A stretch of 64,000 nt of DNA from Hyparrhenia diplandra (GCA_015847255.1 JADLZK010010876.1:496001-560000), one strand, 5' to 3'. Counted from the stretch's first letter, positions 24,751 through 36,595 are shown. Notes: a model not told the origin generated them from the sequence alone. A program made the numbers and translations.

Positions 24751-25219
24751 AACGCATTTGCCGAAAAACCAAAGAAGCCATACAAACCAAAGTACAACGG
24801 CAACAAGGGCAACGGCAACAAAGAAAGACAACATCAAACTAGAAGACTTGCCTTTGCGTCTTTCATCCCGAGCTCATCATACGCCGAAAACCGCGACCTT
24901 CCGTGAGAGATATAAAGGAAGAGATTCAGCGCAGAAAGGGCACAACCAAGACGAAAAAGGAGAAGACAACGACGGACAAAAGACAGGGGACTTCCAGAAA
25001 GCAACAAGGTCTCTAAACGTCATATTCTCCGGAGTTCCTGGATCAAAGAGCAAGAGACAAGACAAGCTAGCACTACGATCGATCATGGCAGCAGAACCCG
25101 CAACACCGCGCTACCTCAATTGGTCCCAATACCCGATTCAATTCACAAGGGAGGATCAATGGACAAGTGTAGGCAACGCCGGATCAGTATCCCTTGGTGA
25201 TAGAACCCACCATAGCCGG

Positions 25220-25680
25220 AGTAACAAGAACCAAGGTACCGATCGACGGAGGTGCGTGGTGAACATCATATTCTCGAGACACCGACAAGATGGGACTAGA
25301 CCTCTCGGGGTTAATTGCTCCCTCCAAAGACCCTTTCTACGGATAGTCCCCCGGACGAGCAACGATACCAATTGGACAAGTCACCCTACCACCACTTCGA
25401 ACACCTTCAAACTACCGAACGGAATACGTCAAGTTCGAAGTAGCGCATCTCGAGTCACCATATCATGCCATCATGGGAAGACCGGCAATTGCAAAATTCA
25501 TGGCTATTCCGCAAGACTACCCGTATCTATTGCTAAAGATGCCGGCGCCATTTGGAGTTCTTTCAATCAAAGGAGATCTCAAAAAGGCTTTCGAGTGCGA
25601 TGTCCAAGCCATTGAAATAGCAAACAAGACTGGTACATTCTTGGAGAAAAGAGAAATCAATCAAATGGCACAGAGATAAA
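25220..25680 (+). pseudogene. E3 aspartic protease region
   Basis: V-P-I-D-G-G-A at about 25,227-25,247 takes the place of the retropepsin D-G/S-G-A motif. D-K-M-G-L-D-L-S-G follows at about 25,285-25,310 after a frame break. Then, in yet another frame, come H-A-I-M-G-R-P-A-I-A-K-F-M-A-I-P (about 25,465-25,510) and K-M-P-A-P-F-G-V-L-S-I-K-G-D-L-K-K (about 25,538-25,590), typical of the end of protease in this lineage. At least two frameshifts. Confidence 0.72.
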
Positions 25681-27000
25681 CCGAGGAACTCGAGATACCA
25701 GCCCAAGAAACAAGCAATCTTGGTACCCCCGTAAGAAGCCGACGTCAAGCACATCGATTACTGACCGGTGATCCATCCAAGACGGCGATCATCGCTCTCT
25801 CACCTATCTCCAAAATAGGAATTCACGCTCACCGCCTTCCTAAGGCAACACAAAGATATATTTGCTTGAAACCCGCGCACATGCCCGTTGTTCCAAGGGG
25901 AGCCGGGCCGAAAGCACGTAATTGATATCAATATGGGATCCAAACCCATCAAGCAAAAACCGAGGAGATTCTCACCGTAAAAGAAAGAAGCCATCAAAAA
26001 GGAGATCGCGAAAACTACCGCGCGGCGGATTCATCGTGAGAAATCCTACATCCGGATTGGCTAGCTAACCCGCTCGTACGTAAGAAGAACACCCGCACGG
26101 CGCATGTGTAGACTACACCGACCGAACAAGCATTGCCCAAAAGATCCATTTGGGTTACCAAGGATTGACCAAATAGTGGATTCCACGCCAGATCAGCCCT
26201 ATTATCATTCCTAGATTGCTATTCAGGGCTACCACCCGATAGCGCTCAAAAAAAGAAGATCAGAGCAAGACCTCTTTTATCACCCCTTCGTGCCTACCGC
26301 TATAAAACAATGTCATTCGGACCTGAAGAACGCCGAGCAACGTATCAAAGAGCGATCTGCACTTGTTTGGGAGAGCAGATTGGCAAAAACGCCGAAGCAT
26401 ACGCGGACGACGTGGTGGTGAAAACAAGGGAGCCGATACTCTAATCCAAGACTTGGAGGAGACTTTCAACAACCTTAAGAAGTGGAGGTGGAAGCTCAAC
26501 CCAACAAAGTACGTTTTTGGAGTACCATCGACAATTACTCGGGTTCTTGGTCGCCAGCTAGAGGCATAGAAGCCAGCTTCAAACAAATCAAAGCTATCAC
26601 AGAGATGAGACAACCCCCGAAAACGCCAAGGACGCCCAAGAACTCACAGTGGTGCATGGCGGCACTCAACAGATTCATATCTAAACCGGGAGAAAAGGAT
26701 TACCTTTCTTCAAATTGATCAAGACCAAGGGAAAGTTCGAATGGACTAAAGAGGCGCACCACGGCATTTGAAGAACTCAAAAACAAGACCTAACGCCGGC
26801 ACCAGTCCTCACTCCCCCGAAAAAGATCATGAAGACCTCCCCGCTTTACATAGCGCCTACCAATACAAGAGTCGCCCTCAAAGAATCATTGTGGAGAGAG
26901 AAGAGCCCGGGAACAACAAGAAAACCCGGAGAGGCCGGTTACTACGTGAGCGAGGTCCTTTCGTAATCCAAAGCTCGATACCCTCACGCATTTAAACCCG
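25681..27000 (+). pseudogene. E3 reverse transcriptase
   Basis: The catalytic Y-A-D-D lies at 26,400-26,411, followed by V-V-V-K-T-R-E. Next come the palm and thumb signature L-E-E-T-F-N-N-L-K-K-W-R-W-K-L-N-P-T-K (about 26,454-26,510), V-F-G-V-P, then A-L-N-R-F-I-S-K and F-E-W-T-K-E (about 26,660-26,750). The fingers part (25,900-26,300) is recognisable only in short pieces because the frame shifts repeatedly. It copies element RNA into DNA. Confidence 0.82.
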
Positions 27001-27229
27001 CTCTACTCCATATTGATCACATCAAGGAAGCTACGGCACTACTACGACACCACAAGATAACAAAGTGGTCACGATTCTCCACTCCTGAGACATCCTACGG
27101 AACAAGGATTCAACAGACGATATCAAAATGGGCAAGAGAACTCTGAGCATTAAATCTAGAGTTCACCCCACGAAGAGCAATCAAATCTCGTGCACTTCCG
27201 GACTTTATAGCAGAATGGGAGAGCTCCAA

Positions 27230-27660
27230 CAACCCATACCCAATGACACCAAGAAACATTGGAGCATGTACTTCGATGGATCATTGAAGCTCGGGGAGCG
27301 GGGAGCCGGATTCTCTTCATATCTCCGAAAGGGAGACAAACTCAAGTATGTGTCGCAGATAATGTGGCAAGCTACCAACAACGAGGCGTAGTACGGCACT
27401 CATCCATGGCCTCAAAGTGGCAAAACTCGGGAATCAAGAGACTTCAAGTATATGGCGACTCCGCGGTTGTCATAAATCAAGTCAACAAAGACCGGACCGC
27501 ACCAAGGATAACATGGGCCTCTACTGCGCAGAAGTACGCAAATTGGAAAAGAACTTCCAAGGCCTAGAAATCCTACACGTGCTCCGAGACGCAAACGTGG
27601 TCTGCAGACGATTAGCCAAACTCGACCGACAGAGCTCAAGTCCCACCGTGAGTATTCGTC
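27230..27660 (+). pseudogene. E3 RNase H
   Basis: The first catalytic region W-S-M-Y-F-D-G-S-L-K-L is at 27,260-27,292. I-M-W-Q-A-T-N-N-E-A carries the conserved Glu (about 27,358-27,387), and G-I-K-R-L-Q-V-Y-G-D-S-A-V-V-I-N-Q-V carries the third acidic residue (about 27,430-27,483), each in a different frame. It degrades the RNA of the RNA-DNA hybrid. Confidence 0.8.
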
Positions 27661-27839
27661 GAAGAATTATCGAAGCCTTCAATCAAAGAAAACCCAGATC
27701 AAGAAAATATGGAGCAATCAGCTCTAGCAGGAGTGATGATAATATCTCCGTGTCGCAGAACCACCCCGGATCGAGGACATCATCAACTTCATCAAAAACA
27801 AAAACGCTACCCCAAGACAAAAAATGAAGCAACAAGGAT

Positions 27840-28990
27840 CTTGAGAAGAAGCAAGAACTATGTGCTCATCGGGGACAAGCTATATAAAAGAGCAAGCATC
27901 ATCGAGTACTACTCAAATGCATCAGCTCTCAAGAAGGAAAAGAAATCCTCGAAGAAATCCATTCTCGATGCCGTGGATACCACGCAAAGCGCCGAGAACC
28001 CTCGTGGGAAAAGCATTCGCAACAGGATACCATCGCCAACAACTCAAAGACGCAGTAAGAACTCTCGTCGAAGATGCAAAGGATGCCGATGTTCGCAAGA
28101 CAGCGCATGTACCGCACACAACCTAATCTGCGATACCACCATCATGGCCTTTTTTTTCGGCCGGGACTAGATCAAGTCGACCACTTAAAAGAGCCAAAGG
28201 AGGATACGAAAAACATTTTCGTAGCAATCGACAAGTTCACCAAGTGGATAGAATACAAGCCTTTGGTTAACTACAGCCCAACAAAGCAAGCCGAAGTTCA
28301 TCCAAGAGATCATGCACAGATTCGGGATGCCCAACAGATCATAATGCACTCGGATCACCCTTCACAAATGCGTAATTCGAAGATTGGGCACGAGATTGCG
28401 CATACAAATCGATTATGCCTCTCAGAAGCACATCCTCAGGCTAACGGACAAGTAGAAAGAGCCACCGCACTCATCCTTGCCGGTTTAAAGCCAAGACTAT
28501 ATGAAGAACTCAAAGACTACGGAGCAAAATGGATCAAGAGATACCAAAAGTTGTCGGGGGCCTAAGAACTCAAATCGCCAGCAAGCAACAGGCTACTCAC
28601 CTTTCTTCCTAACATACGGATCGGCGTACTACCAGCCAGATCCGATATGGAGCTCTCCACCGGATAGAGCAGTTCAAGGAGAAGGAGAACAGACAAAAAG
28701 ACTTGAGATCGACCGTGCGTAAGAAGTCGAGAAAATGCCATCCTTCGTAACGCAAGATACCCGCAAGGACCTCGAAGGCACTACGACAAGAGCACACCGA
28801 CCAAGAAATCTAAAACCCGTGAGATCAAGTACTCAAAAGAAACCAAAAGACGTAAGGCGTGCACAAATTGCTCAATCCTGTGGGAAGGACCCTTCATCGT
28901 CAAAGGAGTACTGGGACCAGGAACCTACAAACTGATGACCACAGAAGGAGAAGAAATCAGAAACTCTTGGCACATCAGCCAACTCAGAAG
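27840..28990 (+). pseudogene. E3 integrase
   Basis: The pre-core region runs L-R-R-S-K-N-Y-V-L-I-G-D-K-L-Y-K-R (about 27,840-27,890), followed by a degenerate zinc region to about 28,130. In the core, G-L-D-Q-V-D-H-L-K then V-A-I-D-K-F-T-K-W-I-E (28,164-28,255) marks the first Asp. H-P-Q-A-N-G-Q-V-E-R-A (28,430-28,462) carries the catalytic Glu, and G-L-K-P-R-L-Y-E-E-L follows. The usual I-I-T-D-N-G block is altered. The C-terminal region contains G-P-F-I-V-K-G-V-L-G-P-G-T-Y-K-L (about 28,888-28,935). Frameshifts at about 28,130 and 28,560. Confidence 0.82.
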
Positions 28991-31900
28991 GTTCTACCCA
29001 TAAAGACTCTGACAGCCACAGAGAAGTCGCAGAACACAGACCAACTCTCTCAAGAAGAAGAAGAAAATGGCGCCGAAGAACTCTAGACCCACAAGAGGTA
29101 CTAGAATGCAGCGGCACTCTAAAGCAGTTCAAAACAAAAAGAACTCCAAAAAAGAGCGGCCGCATGCCTCCCAAGAGGAGAAGAACAAAAAACAGCCCAA
29201 ATCGGCACTTCAAGAAGAGAAGTCGACCGACAGAAGGCAACCCCGACCACCAGAACGGAGGTCACCAAACAAGGGTGGAACCACGCGAAGTCCTCTGGAA
29301 TAGCGTCCACACCTTAAATCCTAGCGGCAGATCGTGAACCACGACTCAAAGAAGAGAGGACGGGGATCGGCCCGCTTAGGTCGCAGAGGCCATCGAGGGT
29401 CCGTAAAGAGCCAATATGTCCTACCGGCAGGACGGCCTTCGACCGGGCGTGAACGGTGTAGTGTTATGAAATAGGAACCCATCGCCTCACATCAAGTCTC
29501 TCGTAAAGCGAGCAGCCCAAACTAGGCAAGGTGGATTGTAGTGTTGTCAAATAGAAACCCAACCATCTTGACCTTCACCGTCCAGAAGGCACTTAAATGG
29601 GCCCCGGACCGAGAACCCTATATAGGATCGCCATGCTATAGTCCACCGGACAAAGATGGGAGAGCCCCTTGCCCAAAAGCGGCAACCCGTGAGTTAGAAC
29701 AACTCTACCGGAGCACGACTCCACCAAACATCTACTAGCAAGTCTAAGAAAAGACAAAAGCTAGAGGCCTAATGGCCGGGAGCAAGACTCCACTTATCGT
29801 GACATGACTCGTAAAGGAGGCAACAAGTCACAAGCCGAAGAAAACAATCCCGGGCAGAAAGGGCACGACCCCCCACCACTTACAAAGAAGTCTCAAGCAA
29901 AGAGACAATGAAAAATCCGTAATAAAAACAAGTTCGTACTCAAGCACGACTCCACATCTACGGCGAAGTCTCGAGAAAGAAGACAAGTCGTAAGGCCAAA
30001 GGAAGGAACCCGGCAGACGCAGGGGCAAGGCCCCACCTATTTCAAGCAAGCCGGAGAAGAAAGCAAGCTCAACAACAGGAAAAAAAAACAACCCCGCAAC
30101 CCGGAGCACGACTCCACATCTACGACAAAGTCTCGAAGAAAAGAAGACAAGTCGCAAGGCCGAAGGAAAGAACCCGCAGACGCCAGGGGCAAGACCCCAC
30201 CCATTCCAAGCAAGCCTAAGGAGAAGGCAAGCTCGTAAACAGGGGAAGAAACAACCCCGTCATCACGGAGCACGACTCCACCACGCATCTCGAGAAAGAA
30301 GACAAGTCAAGCGGGCCAAAGAAAAGAACCCGTAAGACGCAGAGCAAGACTCTATCCTCACGACAAGTTTCAAGAAAAGAAGACAAGTCGGGCGTCAAGG
30401 AAAATAACCTAAAAGGCGCAAGAGCAAGACTCCAACAATCTATAGCAAGCTTAAGAAGAGCTAAAGCCGATGCAAGAAACAACCCCGATGATTATGGAGC
30501 CGACTCAAGACAACTATTCGGCACAAGCCTACAAGCAAAGGACAAAGCCCAAGGCCTAGATCTAAAGGCACACCACAACAAGCCGCCCAAAAAGAAGAAG
30601 AATTCGAAGGACAAAGCAGAAAAAACAAGCCGCAAAAAAGGTCGCTCAAGGCGTAAACGTATACGCTTTAAAAAGTCGCACAAAAGCGCACTCAATTGTT
30701 CAAAGGCCCCAATACAAGAGGGCCACCAACAAGACTGTTTCATTACAAGACGGACGGCCGCCACAACCAGCACACTCAGCCGCATCAAAGTCAAGCTCCA
30801 CGGCGCCATTCATCCCAAGATCAATGGTATCCACAAGAGACGCCACGGCCGCACCCACCACAGAAGTTCTCCGCCTCCATCATCTCAAGATGTTCCATAG
30901 AGGCAAACCCATTCACAACAAGAGCAATGGGCAGCCCGGACAAGATGATGGAAATAATAGAGAGAGCTTCCCTAAGCCTCCCCAAGAACATCCACCACAT
31001 ATGCGTAAGCTGCTCGGAGGCTTGAGGAAGGAACCCCTCCGTGTCAACTCTTGATCTTGAGGAAGACGGATGACGCCGAGAAGAGGAGACACTAAACGCC
31101 AAAGCTCCGAGAATTTCTCCCGGCGACAGCCAAAGAATCCTTCGCCCCTTTAGCTCGGTCCGCAACTGTTGATAGTGGCCTCCCCTGGCTAGTCTTGGTC
31201 ACACGAAGGGCTATAAAAACAACTATCGAGGAAAAGCAAAGTAGAAACAACCAAGAAGAGCAAGAAGAAAGGCGTAAGAAATACCTTCGACCTCCCCGAC
31301 AACCTTGCCAGAGGACTCGGCCAGCCTCGCCGCCAGCGGGCGCTGGCTTCCCCGGAGTTGCAAGCAAAGAGCTCGCCGCACTCAAGACGAGTAACCCTCG
31401 ACCGCATGAGTCACTCTCTTGACCAGAGAGGAAGACAGGAAGGTCACGCACAAAAGACTGCAACAAAGTCGAAAGCTCAGGCAACATCTCAAGAAAAGAA
31501 GAAAACGATCAAGATAACCGGTCACATACCTCGAACTTGTGATCAAGAGCGGACAAAGCATCGGTGGCGCCTTTATACACCACGCACAAAAACCACCAAC
31601 CCGAGAGGACGATCGAATTCGAATCAATGTAATCCGCAAGAAACCTTGATCAAAAGAGAAGGATCCGGCCGAACCTCGTGGTTGGAAGTATGCACAGCGT
31701 AACCGATGCGTAAGACCGGCCCACCGCCGCGTGACGCTCGACGAAGTCGGAGAAAGAACATCCGGGGAACTTCACAGCAGGGCCTCCTACAAAAGAACCC
31801 CTCAAAACAAGCCACCGTGATATTTACACCGAAATAAGAACTCAAAAACAAAGAGAACTTACCGAACGACACTCGAGGAGCGCGAGGAAAAAGCCGCCAG

Positions 31901-34353
31901 ACACGTAAGGCTTCACAAAGAAGAGCAACGGAACCGAAGAAGAACCCAAGCCGTAAGCATCAACCTACATAATAGAGGAACCGCAAACAAACCTCATCAA
32001 AGACCACTACATAACCAAAGAACCCCTCAAGTATGAGCTCAAAAAATAAAAAGAACTCACGAGCCCTGACAAGAGACTCCACTTGCTCCCTCATCATGCT
32101 CAAAAAGCAAATGCAGTGGCACCATCTCGAAAAACAGAGACACAAAGTTAACTCATACCAAAAAAGAGCGAGGTTGACAAAGAGATAACAACCCCTCACC
32201 TATGAGAATATTACCCCGTAGGCTCCTACAAGGAAACCTAAGAAGTGGCGTAACCAGTCCTCTTGGGCGTAGTGGCGCAGAAGAAGCAACAAGTTCTTCG
32301 AAGAACGTGAGCGACATTTGCGCCTATAAGGGCAAGAACCCGTGGATCCGGGAGTAAAGGGAACATACGAAGAACTCCCAACACTCATACCGGGAAGGAT
32401 CAAAGACTCACCGTATAAAGCAGTAAGGTAGCAACAAATACCAAAGCGCACTCATCATAGTTACGCCAAGATGCTAAAGAAGAAAATAAAGAGTCGAAAA
32501 AAAGAGTCCCATCGGATAAAAAGAGCCCGATGTAACAAAAATACAACTTACGCCAGAGGAGGATTAGCAGCCAGAATACTCCCGCAACTTGAATCGAGTC
32601 GCCAAAACATCCTTCAACACAAGGCGAAGGGAATCCATCGCCTCCTCCTCGACAACTCGGCGCTCCACCACCAACACGAAGGATCCTCGTGACCGCTGTA
32701 CTCAAAGCCGCATTTCTCCGACATCAAGGGCGAAACCCGCAAGAAAGAAAATCGCAACAATACCAGGGACCGCTAAGACCAAAGACCTTGTTTTCGTAAA
32801 TTTAACCCGATTGATAAACCAAAGAACCTCCGACTCGTCAGAGAGTCCACATTGAAGGTCGCCTTGATCAACCGCTCATAGAGTCATGGTCAAGAAGAGC
32901 AGTGAGGAGGGTTGTTCACATAGAACCAACGTAGCGCCAACCGAGACAGAGTCGTGGAGCTCATAATCAAAACGCAGCCTTCCGCCTCGACGGCCCGGAT
33001 CGAAACACATCCTGCAGCGTATGGATCGATCCAGGCTAAGGCGGAAGAAATAGCGAAAAAGAGCTTCAGAGAAGGAGGAATGCCTATGAACGCCTCACAA
33101 GCATGGACAAAGATAGAAAGAAGAAGAACCCCGCTCGGGCAAGATGAGAAAGAGCAATCCCGTAGGATTGAAGAAATTCATGAAAAAAGACCGAGGCAGA
33201 AGACAGAGACCAGACGCATTTTAAGGCGATGAATGTGACAACCTCAAGAGGATTAGGAGCGTGGGAGGCGATGACCTACAAAGTGCACGCCACCCGTAAA
33301 AGATTCCCGAGGGAGAAGAAGCCTACGCTCACCGGGGCCGCCATGTCGCCCCGCTAGCCACGGACCGCCGTATCTTCATGGCCTTCTCCATCTCGGGATG
33401 GCCTCCCCCCTTCCCCGTGATGAAGCCCGAGAAGAGGACCCCTTCGCCATCGGCACGGACGATGGCGAACCGCAAACGGCGGCGGGCGAAAAGGACAAAT
33501 GACGGGCGAGGAGAATTAGGGCAAGGAAGATTTGCTAAACGGGCGCAGATGATGATGGGAAAGAAGGAACGGCCGTATCCAAGTATTTAAGGACGGAAAA
33601 ATTCCCCGCCGTTAAAGGATAAAACTCTCCAAAAACGGGAGTTCTACAACTTCGAAATTAAATTCGAAGCGACAACGGCTCTCCTTTTTATGCGAACAAG
33701 GTAAAGACCGACACAACGGTCAAAATCCCTTGTCGGAAGGAAAAGAACCCTACAACCGCCATGTCCATCAAGAAGAAGTCGCAAAAAAGAGAAACGGTCA
33801 AAAATCCCGAGGACGGAGAACCTCTAAGATTCCTTTCCAAAGAAAGAACTCCTAGACGCCGGGGCTTTGGATACCCCTGACAAGATTTTTTCCGAATCGA
33901 GAAGAACTCGAGGATAAGAGATCTCAAGATCGCGCCAAAGCTTCATCCGAGGAGAGCAAGGAAAACACTCTCATGACTCATACTTGAGATGCTCTGGGGC
34001 TCGCGAAGAAAAGATCCATCCAGAGAAAAGAACTCCAAATACGAGAAGAACTCGAAGACAAAGGAAAAGATCTCAAGACCACGACTAAGGCTCCAAATCG
34101 AAGAAGAGCTCGTGGGAGAAGAGCAATCTAGAGAGAAAGAACTCGTCGAAGATGTCGAAGACAGTAGGCAAAGAACTCAAAGACCTTCCAGCTCTTTGTG
34201 CCAAAAAGCAAGAAGCTCGGGGTTACACCCTACGGGTGCACTTTTTTAAAAAAGCGCACACCGTGTGATGATCTCAAGACCATATCAAGGCTTTCGCCCA
34301 AAAGAAAGAGCGAGGACTACTTCCACAACTCAGCCTTGAGATGCTCTGGGGCT
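28991..34353 (+). other. E3 long 3' non-coding region
   Basis: A purine-rich, A/G-biased stretch of about 5.4 kb after integrase. The many ORFs on both strands are low-complexity (Lys/Arg/Glu-rich one way, Leu/Phe/Ser-rich the other) and none resembles a known protein. It includes the 163-bp tandem array (29,780-30,510). A polypurine-like CTTGAGATGCTCTGGGGCT occurs twice, at about 33,985-34,003 and just before the 3' LTR (34,335-34,353). Confidence 0.7.
29780..30510 (+). repeat. Tandem array of about 163-bp units in E3
   Basis: CACGACTCCA recurs at 29,945, 30,107 and 30,271 (spacings 162 and 164), each followed by the same order of segments: AAGAAGACAAGTC, GGAA(A/G)GAACCCG, GCAGACGC, GGGGCAAG, CCAAGCAAGCC. 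Partial, more diverged units extend to both sides (GAGCAAGACTCCA at about 29,780 and 30,420). Tat-lineage elements are known to carry such arrays downstream of pol. Confidence 0.8.
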
Positions 34354-34880
34354 TGTGGATACCGGATCACCTAAGGACTCGTGAGAGAGTTGTTCGGCAG
34401 GATTCTATCCTAGCCTGCGGCCATAAACAACTCCCGTAAGGCAATGAAAGCATAGCTACGGTAGACTTTCGTTGTAATCAGGATAGAACTCTAGTTAGAT
34501 TACCATGTTTAGAGTTTGGGTGTTCGAATCCTCGACGGACAACCCTCTCTCAGATCCGACTAGGTCCGTAGCAAAGCTCTTTGGCCCCTTGAACTATAAA
34601 AGGCGGCCAAAGAGCACCTCAGAGGGGAGAGCGCAACCTGAACACATCAAGTGTCGTAAACCTTGCAACCGATCCTCGGTTGACCCCATCAATAAAAAAA
34701 AAAGCTCACGCCGATCGGATGTAAAGGTCTTTACTCGATCAAGGATCGAGGGCCCGAACCAAAGATAAAAACCCCGTCTCCATGTCAATCCGCGCAACAA
34801 ATCGCCGATCCGTTTATCGAGGTTCAACAAACCGGCCGCTCACCCCGCGGGCGGCTCTCGGTCAGAAAACATCGATGCCG
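34354..34880 (+). repeat. E3 3' LTR
   Basis: Copy of 22,211-22,731, starting TGTGGATACC and ending near ATCGATGCCG. TATAAAAG is at 34,595-34,602. The exact last base is uncertain because the terminal bases differ between the copies. Confidence 0.88.
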
Positions 34881-34885
34881 GCCGA
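34881..34885. repeat. Target-site duplication of E3 (right copy)
   Basis: GCCGA, the imperfect partner of GTCGA at 22,206-22,210. E1 LTR sequence resumes with CGGCGAAAGGGGG. Confidence 0.6.
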
Positions 34886-36107
34886 CGGCGAAAGGGGGCG
34901 GCGCGCGACGACGCAAGAATACTGCTCGGGCATCGCCGAAAGCGTTGTCTATGGAAAAACGCGAGCCGATCACGACTCAGACAACGAGAGGAAGTTAGAG
35001 CGCAAGATGCTTCCACGAAGCTCACCGGAGTTTGTTGACGACGGTAGGGCGGCTGGCGCGGCGCGGGCAAACGGCCGGAGGAAGACGACGACGCACGGCG
35101 CCAGCTCAGGAAAGGCGGCGCCGAAATGGGCTCAAAAGAGGCGCGAACGGCTGCGTGCTGCTGGCTAACTTGGACGATTTAAGGAATGCTCCGACGACGG
35201 CGCACGACGGGCGGCGGAGGGAGGCGCGATCTTCCGGGCGGCGAATGAAGAAAAGGGCACCACGCCACGGCAGCGGGCTCCTATTTATAGAGGATGGGGT
35301 TGGACAGTGGCCAGCGACGCCGCGAACGCCCCTGTGGTCGGTTTCGAGAGAGGACGCCGTGGACGGCGGCGTGAAGCTTGGCGCCGGCGGTGGCGCGAGA
35401 GGGAGAGGTCGGGTTATCAGAAAGGGCCAAACCCTAACTTCGAATTTTCAAAATTACTCTCAAATTTTGAACTGAACTCAAAAAATTTCCAAAAGCAACT
35501 TGCCTTAATTTTTCAAGATCTACAATTTTCACAATTGGAAGATTTTCAAACCGGCCTCTAAATATGACTTTTTGAAATGGGGTCAAAAATTTTTGAAATT
35601 TGAATTCAAAATTACTTTTTAAAATCATGTAGAAAACTTGAAGAACTTTGTACATGACTTTTTTGTTCCTCTCAACAAGATCTATAAACTAGCTTTTGAA
35701 TTTTTCTCAAATTTTGCTTAGATTTTGAAATAGAGAAAAGGGGGTGATTAGGGTTTTGTTGGAATTCAAAATTACTTTAAATTTTTGAACTAAACTTTGA
35801 AAACTCAAAATACCAACTTTGTTCAACTTTGAAAAATCTACCTTTTGCTTTAATAACCATACCCAAATTCTTAATAGATTTTGAATAAAAGAAAAGGGGA
35901 CAAACTAAAGTTTAAAAACTAGGGTTTCCCATGTGGGGATAATTTTAAAACCGATTCCTCTCTCGTCTTTTCGACCGACGACTAAAACCAAACATAAAAT
36001 AAACTCATTTTAGTTCAATGCAAGACATGGTGGGCTAAACATGCATGCTTTGCAATGATCATGATGACATGTCATGTTTTAGTGAAAGTAACACTGGGGG
36101 TGTTACA
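34886..36107 (-). repeat. E1 5' LTR, second piece (right of E3)
   Basis: Matches about 2,675-3,891 of the complete LTR, including CTATAAATAG on the minus strand at 35,281-35,290 and the end GGGGTGTTACA. As the element reads on the minus strand, this is the true 5' start of E1. Confidence 0.9.
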
Positions 36108-36559
36108 ATCTTGTCCCCTCGAAGAATTGCTCGCAACGATTGATCCATAGAAGGGGATCTTCTTTGCCATCATAGGTGGGGAAGGACAGCTTGTGCAAAG
36201 GGAGCGAGTCCCCGGGAAGGTTTCGGCCGAGGTGGAGGGGCACAAGTGCCCCGGTGAGGATGATCCGCGGGTGCGGTTTGTCGCTTCAAGTAGCGATTCA
36301 TCGATTATTCAGATCGGCCGTGGTCACCGATTGTTCCGTCCCGCTTGCCATCCGTCTTTCTCTTGATGAAGTCCTTGGTCGCCTCATGGAACATTGTTCG
36401 CATCTCGGTCTCGACCGCACGGTTGTTGTTGGTGTTTGAGTTCTCGCAGATCATCGCCGGTGAAGATGGTGATCCTATCCTCGAGCCGGGTCCATCCCGG
36501 TGTGGATCCTCTTGACCTCGCTCGTCAAGTTCGTCCGCCAGGTCTTGATTCGTGTCCAT
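36108..36559 (-). pseudogene. E0 retrotransposon gag, N-terminal half
   Basis: The minus-strand ATG at 36,559 opens M-D-T-N-Q-D-L-A-D-E-L. Further on, after frame changes near 36,300, comes the gag signature F-P-T-Y-D-G-K-E-D-P-L-L-W-I-N-R-C-E-Q-F-F-E-G (about 36,120-36,190), which is cut exactly at the E1 target site. The continuation is at 145-1. This is the oldest retroelement in the nest. Confidence 0.82.
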
Positions 36560-36582
36560 GGTGGTGGGTTGATCGTAGTGGT

Positions 36583-36595
36583 CTCCCGGATACCA
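36583..36595 (-). other. E0 candidate primer-binding site
   Basis: The minus strand reads TGGTATCCGGGAG. The first seven bases agree with the initiator-Met tRNA complement TGGTATC. It lies between the LTR and the gag start, as expected. Confidence 0.5.

Larger units (their letters stand above)
22211..34880 (+). mobile_element. E3: Tat-lineage Ty3/gypsy retrotransposon (RIRE2/Retrosat-like)
   Basis: About 12.7 kb on the plus strand, with LTRs of about 521 and 527 bp that start TGTGGAT. It contains gag (to about 24,750), protease, RT with Y-A-D-D, RNase H and integrase, then about 5.4 kb of non-coding sequence holding a 163-bp tandem array. The readings G-R-P-A-I-A-K-F-M-A and Y-A-D-D-V-V-V-K-T-R-E match Tat-lineage grass elements as I remember them. 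It is inserted in E1's 5' LTR, so it is younger than E1. The frames are heavily broken. Confidence 0.88.
146..36107 (-). mobile_element. E1: Tekay/Del-type Ty3/gypsy chromovirus (RIRE3/RIRE8-like), twice interrupted
   Basis: The element is bounded by LTRs of about 3.7 kb and the target duplication ATCTT. It is oriented minus: 5' LTR at the right (19,663-22,210 plus 34,886-36,107), 3' LTR at the left (146-3,891). In order on the minus strand come the primer site, leader, gag with a zinc knuckle, protease, RT, RNase H, integrase, chromodomain and polypurine tract. E2 (5,653-15,422) and E3 (22,211-34,880) inserted later. Removing them and their duplications leaves about 13.5 kb, the size expected for grass Tekay elements with long LTRs. 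Family naming is by remembered resemblance. Confidence 0.88.

Noticed and set aside
29780..30510. CRISPR-like periodic repeat
   Set aside because: Units of about 163 bp repeat almost entirely, without short repeats and unique spacers, and lie inside a plant retrotransposon.
29828..32855. Many ORFs of 60-130 codons on both strands
   Set aside because: They are in the purine-rich non-coding region and tandem array of E3; Lys/Glu/Arg-rich forward and Leu/Phe/Ser-rich reverse readings are strand-mirror artefacts.
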